This document shows positions 24,364 through 33,270 of a stretch of DNA of 64,000 nt, piece after piece. The stretch is from contig NZ_JALJZY010000013.1 of NCBI RefSeq assembly GCF_024171525.1, positions 1 to 64,000 of the forward strand, read 5' to 3'. Position 1 is the stretch's first letter; each line of letters begins with the position of its first letter. The position numbers and the translations under genes were made by a program. Under the pieces are notes generated by a model that ran no database searches, was not told the origin of the DNA, and saw nothing but the letters and a program-made list of their open reading frames with translations. This stretch comes from Neisseriaceae bacterium HSC-16F19 (GTDB taxonomy: Bacteria > Pseudomonadota > Gammaproteobacteria > Burkholderiales > Neisseriaceae).

Positions 24364-26761
24364 AAAAGACAGCCTGGGCGCTCAAATTGCCAAAGCACTG
24401 GGTATCAAAGACAAAAAATCAGAGGGCGGTTGCGGTTTTTATGAAAACGAAAACGTAATCGTAGCCATGGCTTCGGGCCATCTGGTGCAACGCATCCCTG
24501 CCCAAAACAGCACGAATCTCCCCTTTCTCCCAACCAGCTACAAGCTGGAACCCATCAAACAAAAATTCCGCAAGCTAGCATTAATCAAGAAACTCGCGCA
24601 CAGACAAGATGTGGATGAGATCTGCAATGCCTGTGATCCCGGCCGCGAAGGCGAGTTGATAGGCTACTTGATATACGCCTACACCGGTTGCCGCAAAAAA
24701 TACACCCGTCTGTGGGCCAACACCCAAACTCCGATTGCCATTCGCCAAAGTTTTTCAGAACGTAAGCCTGCCGAACATTATGCCAACCAATTAAATGCAG
24801 CGTTGTGCCGTCATGATGCCGACTTCAAGGTAGGAATTAACATTACACGCTGCCTGCAAACACTCATGCGCAAACTTCATGGTGAGCAGCAAATGCACAC
24901 TGCCGGTCGGGTGCGCACACCCACCATGGCCAAGGTTTATGACCTGGAGCAACGCATCCTGAATTTCAAGCCGGCCACATACTACGAGCTGGAAGCGACC
25001 CTGCAAGACATTCATGGAACACAAATTAAGGCCTCTTGGCTGCATCCGGATTTAGGCGAAGCGCCGGATAGCGAGCCTGAAGAGGATCAGGATGATCAAT
25101 CCGATGCAGACGTATTGGCTTACAAGCTGACCAGCCGGGAGAGGGCCGAGCTATACTGTAACGACTGCCTGGAAACAACACATCGTGTCCGGACGATATT
25201 GGAGCCGGTTACCGTTTACGAACCGCCGCCCGGGCTGTTCGACATCACCGATTTGATTGAGGAGGCAAACAGCCGTTTCAAATGGCCGGTGAAACAGGTA
25301 ACAGACAATCTGCAGGTTTTATACGAAAACGGCCTCGTAACCTATCCGCGCTCGGAAAGTAAATTCCTGGGAGAAGACGCGGTGCAATTGACTGCCGCCA
25401 AATTGGCCTGGTTGGCGGTTAACGGCTACCCAGAAGCTGCAGCACCCGTTGGGTGCAATGCAGTCACAGCGGAGCATTATGTTTTCAATACCGACAAGCT
25501 GATAGACGGTCACGGTGCTATCGTGCCGGACGTACCCGCCGAGGATGTGAGCATCACACAGTTCACTGAAGACCAGCAGGCCTTGTATGCACTGATTGTG
25601 AGCCGATTCATCAAGGTGTTTTACCCTGACGCAGTTTACAGTGTACGCCGTTATTTATTCAGTGTCGGATTGCACAAATTCACAGCCAGCCAAAAAAGAT
25701 GTGAAGATTTGGGCTGGCGGGTGTTGGAGGATAAGCAGCCGGAAGCCGGGCCGGTGTTTGAGATTGGCAATGTAGCTCTCGCGGGCGTTGAGGTGCTGGA
25801 AAAGCAAACCCGACCGCCTAAGCGGCTCACCATAGGCAAACTGCCCAAAATGATGAAACGTTTTCATTTGGGTACTGCGGCCACCCGGGGCCCGATTGTT
25901 TCCGAGTTGATGGCCAAATCGGACAAAGACAAAAAACGCATCCAATATCTGTTGGTGGAAAAAAACACCGTCTATCCCAGCCCGGCAAACGGGCAGGTGA
26001 TTGAGTTTTTAAGGCAGCATCACATAGAGGATTTGACACAGCATGAGATGACGGCAAAACTGGAACAGGATCTGGAGGCCATCAGCAACGGCAAGCTGAC
26101 GCCTGCAGCATTCACCGAGGCAGTCGATCGCGAGGTCACGCGCATGGTTGATCAGTTCCAGCAATATTTGGAAACCGTGCCCGAATTCCGCAAGCTTGCC
26201 GGTCATTGTCCGCAATGCGGCAAAGAGCTGTATGACACCGGCCGCAATACTTTGGATTGCGAATGCGGCTTCAAGCTGTGGAAAAAAATATGGGGCGTCA
26301 GCTTGAGTGAACAGGCCTTGGCCGCTTTATTGGCACCGCCACACCAAACAGAAACCATCAAAGGTTTTGTCAGCAAGGCCGGCAAGAAATTTGATGCCCC
26401 GCTGCGCCTGGATCCGGCCGAAGGTTGGAAGGTGGTACCGGTCTTTGCATCGAAAAATACCCCACAATCAGGGGATATGCAGGAAACGCCGTATCAATGC
26501 CCAATCTGCCAAAGCAAATTGCAACTGCAAGTCTTTGCCGACACCAACAAGCAATTGGTTTGTCCCTCCGGCGAGCACAAATTTGCTTTGCGCCTGTTTG
26601 TCGCCAAACGCAAACTCTCAGGGGAGGAGGTGCAAGAGCTGTTAAGCAACCGTTACCTGAGCAGCAGGCAGGGCTATATCGGTAAAACCGGCAAACCATT
26701 CGCCACAGCATTGCGTATGGCAGATGATGGAAGTCTTGAATTTATATTTGATAATAAGTAA
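24338..26761 (+). CDS. topB: DNA topoisomerase III, plasmid type (TopB/TraE-like, 807 aa)
   Basis: Type IA topoisomerase. It has a Toprim start KILIIAEKDSLGAQIAKALG, the metal-binding DPGREGELIGY, and the active-site tyrosine in TYPRSE at Y336. C-terminal zinc-binding clusters are present: CPQCG...CECG and CPICQ...CPSGEH (from about residue 625). Topo III decatenates replicating or transferred plasmid DNA, and R64 and RP4-type plasmids carry their own copy. I start at ATG 24338, where the Toprim motif begins at once; an upstream frame start at 24293 would add 15 residues unlike the family. Its own terminus lies 40 bp before the next gene. Confidence 0.93.
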   Translation: MGKILIIAEKDSLGAQIAKALGIKDKKSEGGCGFYENENVIVAMASGHLVQRIPAQNSTNLPFLPTSYKLEPIKQKFRKLALIKKLAHRQDVDEICNACDPGREGELIGYLIYAYTGCRKKYTRLWANTQTPIAIRQSFSERKPAEHYANQLNAALCRHDADFKVGINITRCLQTLMRKLHGEQQMHTAGRVRTPTMAKVYDLEQRILNFKPATYYELEATLQDIHGTQIKASWLHPDLGEAPDSEPEEDQDDQSDADVLAYKLTSRERAELYCNDCLETTHRVRTILEPVTVYEPPPGLFDITDLIEEANSRFKWPVKQVTDNLQVLYENGLVTYPRSESKFLGEDAVQLTAAKLAWLAVNGYPEAAAPVGCNAVTAEHYVFNTDKLIDGHGAIVPDVPAEDVSITQFTEDQQALYALIVSRFIKVFYPDAVYSVRRYLFSVGLHKFTASQKRCEDLGWRVLEDKQPEAGPVFEIGNVALAGVEVLEKQTRPPKRLTIGKLPKMMKRFHLGTAATRGPIVSELMAKSDKDKKRIQYLLVEKNTVYPSPANGQVIEFLRQHHIEDLTQHEMTAKLEQDLEAISNGKLTPAAFTEAVDREVTRMVDQFQQYLETVPEFRKLAGHCPQCGKELYDTGRNTLDCECGFKLWKKIWGVSLSEQALAALLAPPHQTETIKGFVSKAGKKFDAPLRLDPAEGWKVVPVFASKNTPQSGDMQETPYQCPICQSKLQLQVFADTNKQLVCPSGEHKFALRLFVAKRKLSGEEVQELLSNRYLSSRQGYIGKTGKPFATALRMADDGSLEFIFDNK

Positions 26762-26766
26762 TAGCA

Positions 26767-26783
26767 AATATGTAATACATATT
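26767..26783. promoter_or_regulatory. Short palindrome before the ArdC-like gene
   Basis: AATATGTA (26767-26774) and TACATATT (26776-26783) are perfect arms around one base. The core matches the middle of the long palindrome at 18790. It lies 18 bp before the ATG at 26802. Confidence 0.45.
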
Positions 26784-26801
26784 CTGTAATAGGGGCGGTA
26801 A

Positions 26802-28358
26802 ATGGTGGAATACATGCTGGGCAGTGCAGGGCGGTACGAGGCAGCCATCCCAAAAATACCGGAACATTTGTTGTTGGATAAAAACCGCTACGCCCATAAT
26901 CCACAAGCGGCCGTAGTCGATGCTGACAATCTGGTGACGGCGGAGCAAATCATTGATGCCTATGTCGGCCGACTGGAAGCATCAATGCAAGAATTGGTGT
27001 CTGCGGCCGATGACATTGGTTTTCAGGGTGGAATGCCATCTGTCGCCTTAAACAACGGCAATACCCACATCTTCAAAGGCAGTGCCTGGGTAGCACTGAG
27101 CATAGCCCAGGCAGCCCCCGGTCAAATTGGAACCTGGTTTACCCAAGAGCAGGTTGATCAATACAAACTCAAACTCAAAAAAGATGCCCGGCCGTTGGCC
27201 ATCCTTTGGTATGACGAGCTTGGTCAGGGCAGACGTAAGCTGTTTTCGGTTGATTTTTATAACGGTAACGATGTCCTGGGCAAAGAGTGGTCTCCGGCCG
27301 AGCATACCCAAACCGACTGGCATGAAGTCTTATTGGGCTTTTTAGACGAATTCAGCATTAAGCTGTTGGAACAACAAGCCACAATCATTAAATCTGACAG
27401 CAAGGACTTTATTTACCGTAATGAATCTTTCTTGCTTGGGGAGGATTTGCGCTATCAGCTGGTCATCCCTGAGCAAGGTGTATTAACTGACACCGCCTAT
27501 CAGCAATCATGCCTCACCGGGCTTGCTTGCCTGGTGGCCCGCAGCCGGCTGGTTCAGCACTTTAGGGAATTGGCTTTGGCCAATTCAATAGGCTACCTGT
27601 TTGCACAGCAAGCAATCCATACGCTGTATCCAAAATGCCAGGCAGCCCATTCCCAATTTCATGTGGCCAATCTCAAAAAGCTGTATGCAAAGCATGGCGA
27701 AACCAATCCTGTTGCCAAAATGTGTATGGCAATTGACGACTACATGACCGTATTTCGCAGAGAGATATTTGAAATCAATCAGGCATGCGAAACGCTCATC
27801 CGTCATAACGGTGTCAAGGAATGGATGGCCACATTCAAAGATGATGTGGAACTGCAAGATTCCCTACATATTGAAACCATAGACACGGCAGCAAGCCCGG
27901 CCAGGGCGGATCTGGAAGCGCTGATACACCGACAGAACATTTCAGTGAGCGAAGTGTTTCAACAGAAGCTGGAAGCAACGCTCAAGCAGCAGGGGATTGT
28001 TTATCTCGATGCCATGCAGGACTATATTCCGGTGATATTGTCCAAGCTTGATTTGGTCATGTCCTCAAGGGACTTGGCCAAACACCCCGATGAGTACGAT
28101 TTTTACAATAAAATCGAACCTGCACTTATCAATGGCTTGGTGAAAGAATTTCAGCTCTTGGCCAATTTGGAAGCCAAATGGCGACAGTTTGAGCATGAAA
28201 TAGCGGAAAAAGTATTACCAGATGCTGAGAAAGACTTTATAATAAGAAAAAGCTCATTTGAATACAAAAAATTTATAAAAAATATTTTTTTTGTTGATGC
28301 CGAACACGATTCTATAATGGAGGCTGCAGGCAGCCTTCTCAACTCATACAAAACGTAG
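26802..28358 (+). CDS. Protein with divergent ArdC-like N-terminal region (518 aa)
   Basis: Residues about 70-160 follow the layout of the ArdC/DUF1738 single-strand-DNA-binding domain: GTWFTQEQVDQYKLKLKKDARPL, then AILWYDE and KLFSVDFYN, like the family's WLT..QA..LGG.VRKGEKG...FW...VFNVEQ. The rest is helical and unassigned, and the HExxH metallopeptidase centre of full ArdC proteins is absent. ArdC proteins protect incoming single strands from host nucleases and restriction. The match is by eye and weak. It lies between topoisomerase and primase genes, which suits a DNA-handling role. Confidence 0.6.
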   Translation: MVEYMLGSAGRYEAAIPKIPEHLLLDKNRYAHNPQAAVVDADNLVTAEQIIDAYVGRLEASMQELVSAADDIGFQGGMPSVALNNGNTHIFKGSAWVALSIAQAAPGQIGTWFTQEQVDQYKLKLKKDARPLAILWYDELGQGRRKLFSVDFYNGNDVLGKEWSPAEHTQTDWHEVLLGFLDEFSIKLLEQQATIIKSDSKDFIYRNESFLLGEDLRYQLVIPEQGVLTDTAYQQSCLTGLACLVARSRLVQHFRELALANSIGYLFAQQAIHTLYPKCQAAHSQFHVANLKKLYAKHGETNPVAKMCMAIDDYMTVFRREIFEINQACETLIRHNGVKEWMATFKDDVELQDSLHIETIDTAASPARADLEALIHRQNISVSEVFQQKLEATLKQQGIVYLDAMQDYIPVILSKLDLVMSSRDLAKHPDEYDFYNKIEPALINGLVKEFQLLANLEAKWRQFEHEIAEKVLPDAEKDFIIRKSSFEYKKFIKNIFFVDAEHDSIMEAAGSLLNSYKT

Positions 28359-28368
28359 CAGGCCATTC

Positions 28369-29472
28369 ATGACGACCGATGTTGATTACATTAAAGCTTG
28401 TCTGTCCTACATAGATCCGAGCCTTCCGCGCAGTGACTGGGTCAATGTCGGTATGGCTTTGCAATTTGAGCTAGGTGACAACGTCGGCTATCAGGTATTC
28501 AAGGAATGGTCACAGCAAAGCTCAGAATTCAATGCCCGCCAGTTTGAAGCGACTTGGAAAAGTTTCAAGCAAGGTTTCGCCAGCTTCAAAATGGGAACCA
28601 TCGTTCATTACGCCAAGCAGGGTGGTTTTGACCCCAGAAGCATCAATATCAAACCCCAAGAGCGCAGTGAGGCAGAGCGGGCGAGACTGGAGTCAGAGCG
28701 CCGCAAATTTGACGAAATGCGCCGCCTGGAGGCCAGAGAAAAGGCCGAGGCGGCCCGCGAAATCGCAACCAAGCGTTGGAGTCGTAGTCCGGCCCCGGAC
28801 ACCGCCAATATTCATCCGTACCTGCTTAAGAAGCAGTGCCCCCATCCGGCAGGGCCGGTCAAGCAGTACAAAAATTTCCTACAAATCCCGGCTTTCAACA
28901 AGGAAGGCACGTTGACTACCCTGTTATCCATCAACGATACAGGATTTAAGTCTATCATTAAGGACAGTATACTTTCGGGCAGCTCGATGACGATAGGCAA
29001 AAAGGGTGCTGATCTCGACAAGCCGGTGCTCTTATGCGAAGGGTGGGCTACCGGCCAATCTCTATACGCTGCCAGTAAGCAGATTACGGAAGAGGGGCTG
29101 CAAGTTGTTGTGGCTTTCAACAGCAACAACATGCTGCATGTTGCCAAAAACATCCGCGAACGTTACCCGGACCGACCCATTCTCATATGTGCCGACAACG
29201 ATTGCTGTAATCAGCAAAACGCCGGCCTAAAAGCAGCAGAGGCGACACAGAAAGCCATTGGTGATAACATTGGCATCATCTATCCTGAGTTTCCACAGGA
29301 ACTTATCCAGGAAAAGCTCTTGGCCGAGGAATCCGTGCCAACAGATTTCAATGACGCGCACTGCCTTTATGATCTTGATCAGGTGGCAGCCTACATCCGC
29401 ACAGGTGTATTGGAACTTGAGGCTGTCAGAGACCTCAAGGATGAACGTAACATAGATATGGAGCCCAACTAA
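28369..29472 (+). CDS. Plasmid primase-like protein, PriCT-2 plus Toprim (367 aa)
   Basis: Residues 1-85 match PriCT-2 (YIKACLSYIDPSLPRSDWVNVGMALQFE, WSQQSSEFN, TWKSF). A charged helical linker follows (about 100-145). Residues about 215-300 hold a Toprim-like core: PVLLCEGWATGQSLYAAS with the catalytic-type Glu and ILICADND with the acidic cluster. Such proteins make primers for the transferred strand or for plasmid replication. No AEP active site is present, so this may be the C-terminal partner of a larger system or a stand-alone variant. Starts 10 bp after the ArdC-like gene. Confidence 0.78.
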   Translation: MTTDVDYIKACLSYIDPSLPRSDWVNVGMALQFELGDNVGYQVFKEWSQQSSEFNARQFEATWKSFKQGFASFKMGTIVHYAKQGGFDPRSINIKPQERSEAERARLESERRKFDEMRRLEAREKAEAAREIATKRWSRSPAPDTANIHPYLLKKQCPHPAGPVKQYKNFLQIPAFNKEGTLTTLLSINDTGFKSIIKDSILSGSSMTIGKKGADLDKPVLLCEGWATGQSLYAASKQITEEGLQVVVAFNSNNMLHVAKNIRERYPDRPILICADNDCCNQQNAGLKAAEATQKAIGDNIGIIYPEFPQELIQEKLLAEESVPTDFNDAHCLYDLDQVAAYIRTGVLELEAVRDLKDERNIDMEPN

Positions 29473-29473
29473 T

Positions 29474-29911
29474 ATGAAAGCTAAATACCTGCTTCCGTTT
29501 TTACTGGCCGCATTGCCTATTTCGGCTGTTGCAGAAGATCTTACAGCATATCTCACTTGTCAGAAAAAAATCTCCAGTTCAAAACTTGAGCAATTGCTGA
29601 AAGCCAATTCATCAAGCAGTCGGCCTGGTGAACATAACTCAGTTGAATATACATTAACAACGCCCGTAAAGCTGAAAAATATTCAAAGTTCAAAGGTGCG
29701 TTTCTACGGGAATAATCATCACGTTATTTTCAAAGAAGCTGATTCCCGAGTCAGCAAAGCCATGCCTTTCAAAATGATTCATGACGATGATGGTGAAGGT
29801 ACCGGTTACTGGAAAAAACTTCCAAATGGTTTAACTGTCGTGATTGAAGATCGCTCAGGGCTTAATATTAAAAACGAGCGTACAGTTTTATACTGCAATC
29901 ACCCGAACTAA
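29474..29911 (+). CDS. Small exported protein (145 aa)
   Basis: Signal peptide MKAKYLLPFLLAALPISAVAE. The mature part has a cysteine near each end (LTCQKK and LYCNHP), suggesting one disulphide, and a mostly beta pattern. It starts 1 bp after the primase stop. Base composition is more AT-rich than in the preceding genes. Its size and Cys pattern recall the leftward exported protein at 32537-32989, but similarity is slight. Confidence 0.68.
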   Translation: MKAKYLLPFLLAALPISAVAEDLTAYLTCQKKISSSKLEQLLKANSSSSRPGEHNSVEYTLTTPVKLKNIQSSKVRFYGNNHHVIFKEADSRVSKAMPFKMIHDDDGEGTGYWKKLPNGLTVVIEDRSGLNIKNERTVLYCNHPN

Positions 29912-29932
29912 CTTGTATCTGGGTTAATTGAA

Positions 29933-30826
29933 ATGAGATTTTCAGTAATCATTCTGCTTGGGTTTGTAAGTCAGGCTGCCATTGGGGCTTGCTTAGTTGA
30001 TCCAGTAGAAAAAGCATATATCTACAGCCCTTATGGTGTTTACCGTGTCATTAATGGCACGGGCTCCGTTCATCAGGGTTGGGATGTGCTGTCCGATAAA
30101 GGAAACTCAGAAAAAACACCTCTGCTGGCTGCAGGTGCGGGAGAAATTGTGTATGCAGGCTTTAGAGGAGGTGGCTATGGCAATATGGTTGCCATTAAGC
30201 GCACTGATGAACATACTGGGGATATTATTGCTTACAAACATATTCGCAATACATTCCCAAAACAAAGGGGATCTACTGTACGGCCTGGTGAACTGGTTGG
30301 ATATATGTCAGGAACAGGATCAAGTGCCGTATATCGTAAAGGACAGAAAGGTAACTTTGGTATCCATTTGCACATGGAATATTTGGCAAAGCCCAGCCAA
30401 GCTGTGCAATATGAAATTAAAGGCAATACAGGCGTTGTTTATGACGGTTTTAGAACCGTAAGAAGCAAAGGATATACGGATAGCCATCTTGCTCCTGGAA
30501 GCCATGTTAAATACACTGATCCTTCACCTTATTTTTGCAATTCCATTCCCTATAAATATGGCAACCAATCATTAGGGGTATATAAGTCCAGGTTTAAAAA
30601 CACTATGGACCAATATAATTTTGTCATGACCAAGTTAGGTAAGAAGCCTAGTATTAATTCTGGCGATCCGCCAAGCATTGGCGAATATTCAGCTGCGGAA
30701 AATCAAGTTGAATCCGAAATCGCATGTGCTGCTAATGCAGACGTGCTGGAGACCAATGCTGCAGCTGGTATTAGCGTTGCTGGTATGACTGCAGCCTCTG
30801 AAGCTGTTACCGGAGCTTCTCAATAA
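29933..30826 (+). CDS. Exported M23 peptidoglycan endopeptidase (297 aa)
   Basis: Signal peptide (VIILLGFVSQAAIGA), then an M23/LytM domain: HQGWD (first zinc ligands, His near residue 46 and Asp), GAGEIVYAGFRGGGYGNMV, and the catalytic HLH in GIHLHMEYL. The family cuts peptide cross-links of the cell wall. The C-terminal 80 residues are unassigned and end in A/T/S-rich sequence. It overlaps the nuclease gene at the stop codon. A likely role is wall opening during conjugation, but a wall-degrading effector cannot be excluded. Confidence 0.88.
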   Translation: MRFSVIILLGFVSQAAIGACLVDPVEKAYIYSPYGVYRVINGTGSVHQGWDVLSDKGNSEKTPLLAAGAGEIVYAGFRGGGYGNMVAIKRTDEHTGDIIAYKHIRNTFPKQRGSTVRPGELVGYMSGTGSSAVYRKGQKGNFGIHLHMEYLAKPSQAVQYEIKGNTGVVYDGFRTVRSKGYTDSHLAPGSHVKYTDPSPYFCNSIPYKYGNQSLGVYKSRFKNTMDQYNFVMTKLGKKPSINSGDPPSIGEYSAAENQVESEIACAANADVLETNAAAGISVAGMTAASEAVTGASQ

Positions 30827-31287
30827 TGCCCGGCCTTCGTCATTTCTTGCTTGCATTGTTGCTTGCTGTTTCGGCCCCAACTTTTGCCCAAACTGCATGC
30901 AAGGTTATTGGAGTCGCCGATGGGGACACGATAAACTGTCTAACGGCCGATAAGCAAACGTTGAGAGTCCGTCTGGACCAAATCGATGCGCCGGAAAAGA
31001 ACCAAGCCTATGGTCAGGCATCCCGAAAAAGGCTGTCTGACTTGGTCTATGGTAAAAATGTGATTTTGATGCAAAACGGCAAAGATCGATATGGCCGAGT
31101 AATAGCCGAAGTGCATTTGGGCGGTCAAAATATCAATATGGAGATGGTCCGCTCCGGCCATGCTTGGGCATACAGGGAGTACCTGAAAAATCCAGGTTAC
31201 CTTTCCTTGGAAAAAGAAGCCCGAGCAAAGCGACAGGGGCTCTGGGCTGACCCCAATCCAATCTATCCGCGCGATTTCCGCCGCTAA
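30826..31287 (+). CDS. Exported thermonuclease (SNase-like) protein (153 aa)
   Basis: Signal peptide MPGLRHFLLALLLAVSAPTFAQ followed by a full staphylococcal-nuclease-type OB fold: VADGDTI, VRLDQIDAPE, KDRYGRVIAEV and MVRSGHAWAY carry the Asp, Arg and Glu-type active-site pattern. Often encoded next to plasmid transfer genes as ParB-like/YncB-type nucleases. Acts in the periplasm on DNA or RNA. Its ATG overlaps the M23 stop (TAATG). A terminator follows. Confidence 0.9.
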   Translation: MPGLRHFLLALLLAVSAPTFAQTACKVIGVADGDTINCLTADKQTLRVRLDQIDAPEKNQAYGQASRKRLSDLVYGKNVILMQNGKDRYGRVIAEVHLGGQNINMEMVRSGHAWAYREYLKNPGYLSLEKEARAKRQGLWADPNPIYPRDFRR

Positions 31288-31309
31288 AAGACGCCTTCGG
31301 GCGTTTTTT
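31286..31309 (+). terminator. Terminator after the nuclease
   Basis: ACGCC, TTCG loop, GGCGT, flanked by AAAAG on the left and TTTTTT on the right, at 31286-31309. Confidence 0.85.
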
Positions 31310-31323
31310 CATATGGAAAACCC

Positions 31324-32502
31324 ATGAATTCTGAATTTCTTTATCTTTGGCAACAACCGGAATGGCCAAACTACCATTATGAGCCAAGCATAATCGGTGA
31401 ATTGCTCGCAAACATTAGGCAACAACAGTTGGTTTTGCAGAACCGATTGGCGCAATTTGGTGTGCCCATGTTGTCAGATGTTGAGGTTGAAACAGCCATA
31501 ACCGAGGTTATGAAAAGTAGCGAAATTGAGGGGGAGTACCTTAATTGTGACTCGGTTCGCTCTTCAGTCGTGAATAGGTTAGCGCTGGACAACCATGTTG
31601 CACCTCTTACCCAAGACAAAAAAGTGGACGGTTTGGTCAACGTGATTGTAGACGCAACCAGGAACTATCATGAACCCTTAACCAAAGAGCGTTTGTGTTA
31701 TTGGCATCAGCAATTATTCCCTGATGGGAGGAGTGGACTGCATGAAATCGAAGTGGGGCAGTACAGAACAGATTTACACGGCGAAATGCAGATTGTTTCC
31801 GGTGCTTTGGGTAGACAGAAAGTCCATTATGTTGCACCCCCAGGATATAGTGTCGATGACGAAATGGAGCGATTCATTGCTTGGTACAATACCGATGGCA
31901 ACGAGGATCCACACGTCAAGGCTGCGGTGGCTCATCTTTGGTTTGTATTGATCCACCCATTCGAGGACGGTAATGGACGTATAGGCCGTGCCATTAGCGA
32001 TATGCAACTATCAAAGGCAGAGAGCCAACCATTACGCTATTTCAGCTTGTCGGCCGTAATGCAAGACAAGAGGAAGCAATACTACCAAGCTTTGGGCGAG
32101 GTTCACGGGGAAATGCAGGACTATACCGGATGGTGTAGCTGGTATTTGAATACTGTTGCCGAAGCCATTGCGGTATCACACCGGACCTTAGATGCTGTCG
32201 AGCTGAGAAAAAACTTCTGGGACCGGTATAGAGATGTAGAGTTCAGCCCAAAGCAAAAGAAGGTCATGGTTCGTTTGTTGGATGGCTTTGAAGGCTATAT
32301 CAGCTTCAACAAGTGGAAAAACATGACTCATTCCACTCGTGAGGAAACCGCGGCCGACATTCACGATTTGGTAAGGAAAGGGATCTTGCAACCCATCGAA
32401 CCCAGTGGCCACACCCAGTATTTCCGGTTGGGCATGATTGGCCATAATAAGGCTGAAGGTGTAGAAAGGCCTGACCCAATAGAAGATTCACCCTCGCCAT
32501 GA
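31324..32502 (+). CDS. Fic protein with N-terminal inhibitory helix (DUF4172-Fic, 392 aa)
   Basis: The first 110 residues match the DUF4172-type N-terminal domain (WPNYHYEPSIIGELLANIR, SDVEVETAITEVMKSSEIEGE). SSEIEG at about residues 64-69 is the class II inhibitory motif S/T-x3-E-G, so the enzyme carries its own antitoxin helix. The Fic motif HPFEDGNGRIGR starts at H211. A winged-helix-like C-terminal region follows (about 310-380). Fic proteins of this type modify target proteins with AMP and are self-restrained. It starts 37 bp after the nuclease, beyond a terminator, so it is probably a separate unit. Confidence 0.9.
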   Translation: MNSEFLYLWQQPEWPNYHYEPSIIGELLANIRQQQLVLQNRLAQFGVPMLSDVEVETAITEVMKSSEIEGEYLNCDSVRSSVVNRLALDNHVAPLTQDKKVDGLVNVIVDATRNYHEPLTKERLCYWHQQLFPDGRSGLHEIEVGQYRTDLHGEMQIVSGALGRQKVHYVAPPGYSVDDEMERFIAWYNTDGNEDPHVKAAVAHLWFVLIHPFEDGNGRIGRAISDMQLSKAESQPLRYFSLSAVMQDKRKQYYQALGEVHGEMQDYTGWCSWYLNTVAEAIAVSHRTLDAVELRKNFWDRYRDVEFSPKQKKVMVRLLDGFEGYISFNKWKNMTHSTREETAADIHDLVRKGILQPIEPSGHTQYFRLGMIGHNKAEGVERPDPIEDSPSP

Positions 32503-32504
32503 AA

Positions 32505-32533
32505 AAAAGCCACCGGCAAATCCGGTGGCTTTT
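32505..32533. terminator. Bidirectional terminator
   Basis: AAAAGCCACCGG (32505-32516) pairs with CCGGTGGCTTTT (32522-32533). It lies between the convergent Fic gene and the exported-protein gene ending at 32537, with A- and T-runs on both sides. Confidence 0.9.
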
Positions 32534-32536
32534 GTA

Positions 32537-32989
32537 CTAATAGCGTGTGCAGATAAATACTGTTTGCCCGTTCAGGACATGAATACCCAGCCTACCAGAG
32601 GCGTATTGTTTGGTTTCCAAATCCAAAGGTATGCCCAGCAGGTCTGCAGCTTCGGAAGGGGATACATTGGGTACAGGGGTTGTGATCCTGTAAATGTAAT
32701 TGTCGTCCTCAGTGAGAAAGCGGGTCACATTAAACTCGGTCACTGGCTGATTGAGCATGGTGAAGCCGTAGGGGATGGTATATGTACCGCGATAACTGCC
32801 GGTACGGTTTTCTGGGTTGTGGCCGCCCATGCTGTAAACAAGCTCGGATAATTTGGAAAATGACGGTTGATTGTTGCACAGCAATGCCTTGCGGAGTTGG
32901 TCGACCTTGCGGGAGTCGAGTTCTTTGGCTGTTGCCGCGGTGCTCAATAAGCATGATGCAGCAATCAGAGCTGCGGTTAATAATTTCAT
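32537..32989 (-). CDS. Exported hypothetical protein (150 aa)
   Basis: Signal peptide MKLLTAALIAASCLLSTAATA. The mature protein has one Cys near the start (LLCNNQ) and one at the end (VFICTRY), probably disulphide-linked. Not recognised. Weak ribosome site. Its promoter must lie in the gap at 32990-33270, divergent from the antitoxin/Fic-propeller operon. Confidence 0.68.
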   Translation of the reverse strand: MKLLTAALIAASCLLSTAATAKELDSRKVDQLRKALLCNNQPSFSKLSELVYSMGGHNPENRTGSYRGTYTIPYGFTMLNQPVTEFNVTRFLTEDDNYIYRITTPVPNVSPSEAADLLGIPLDLETKQYASGRLGIHVLNGQTVFICTRY

Positions 32990-33068
32990 TTAGGTATCCA
33001 ATCTGCTTAAAAATTAGGCAATCAGAAAAATGCCAACAACTCAACAGTCAGCATCTCAATCTACACAG

Positions 33069-33077
33069 TTATCCACA
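33069..33077 (+). promoter_or_regulatory. DnaA-box match
   Basis: TTATCCACA at 33069-33077 is the perfect consensus DnaA box. It is isolated, in the AT-rich divergent gap 32990-33270, so a replication role is uncertain. Confidence 0.4.
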
Positions 33078-33109
33078 AAATCTGTGCATGATTTGGGTAT
33101 GTTGATTGG

Positions 33110-33132
33110 GTGTATAATGGTGAATTATACAC
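33110..33132. promoter_or_regulatory. Operator-like inverted repeat
   Basis: GTGTATAAT (33110-33118) and ATTATACAC (33124-33132) are perfect arms spaced by 5 bp. It may control the leftward exported gene, the rightward Fic operon, or both. Confidence 0.5.
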
Positions 33133-33172
33133 GATATAAAACTAAAAAATAAATTTGTATTTTTTGTTTTCA

Positions 33173-33201
33173 TTGACAAAATGCCTATTTTTTGCTATAA
33201 T
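33173..33201 (+). promoter_or_regulatory. Consensus promoter of the Fic-propeller operon
   Basis: TTGACA at 33173-33178, 17-bp spacer, TATAAT at 33196-33201, with TGC directly before the -10 (extended -10). All elements fit consensus. A perfect palindrome begins at the next base. Confidence 0.88.
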
Positions 33202-33229
33202 ACTTCCCATAACTGTAATTATGGGAAGT
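33202..33229. promoter_or_regulatory. Palindrome at the transcription start site
   Basis: ACTTCCCATAA (33202-33212) and TTATGGGAAGT (33219-33229) are perfect 11-bp arms spaced by 6 bp, immediately downstream of the -10 box. A protein bound here would block the promoter. As RNA it would form a 5' hairpin. Confidence 0.7.
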
Positions 33230-33270
33230 AAAATAAAAGCCTCGGAAGAGGGCGATTGAAGGAGAGTAAA

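Noticed and set aside
33050..33240. Second replication origin in the divergent gap
   Set aside because: Only one DnaA box and no iterons. The palindromes and promoter are better explained as control of the Fic operon.
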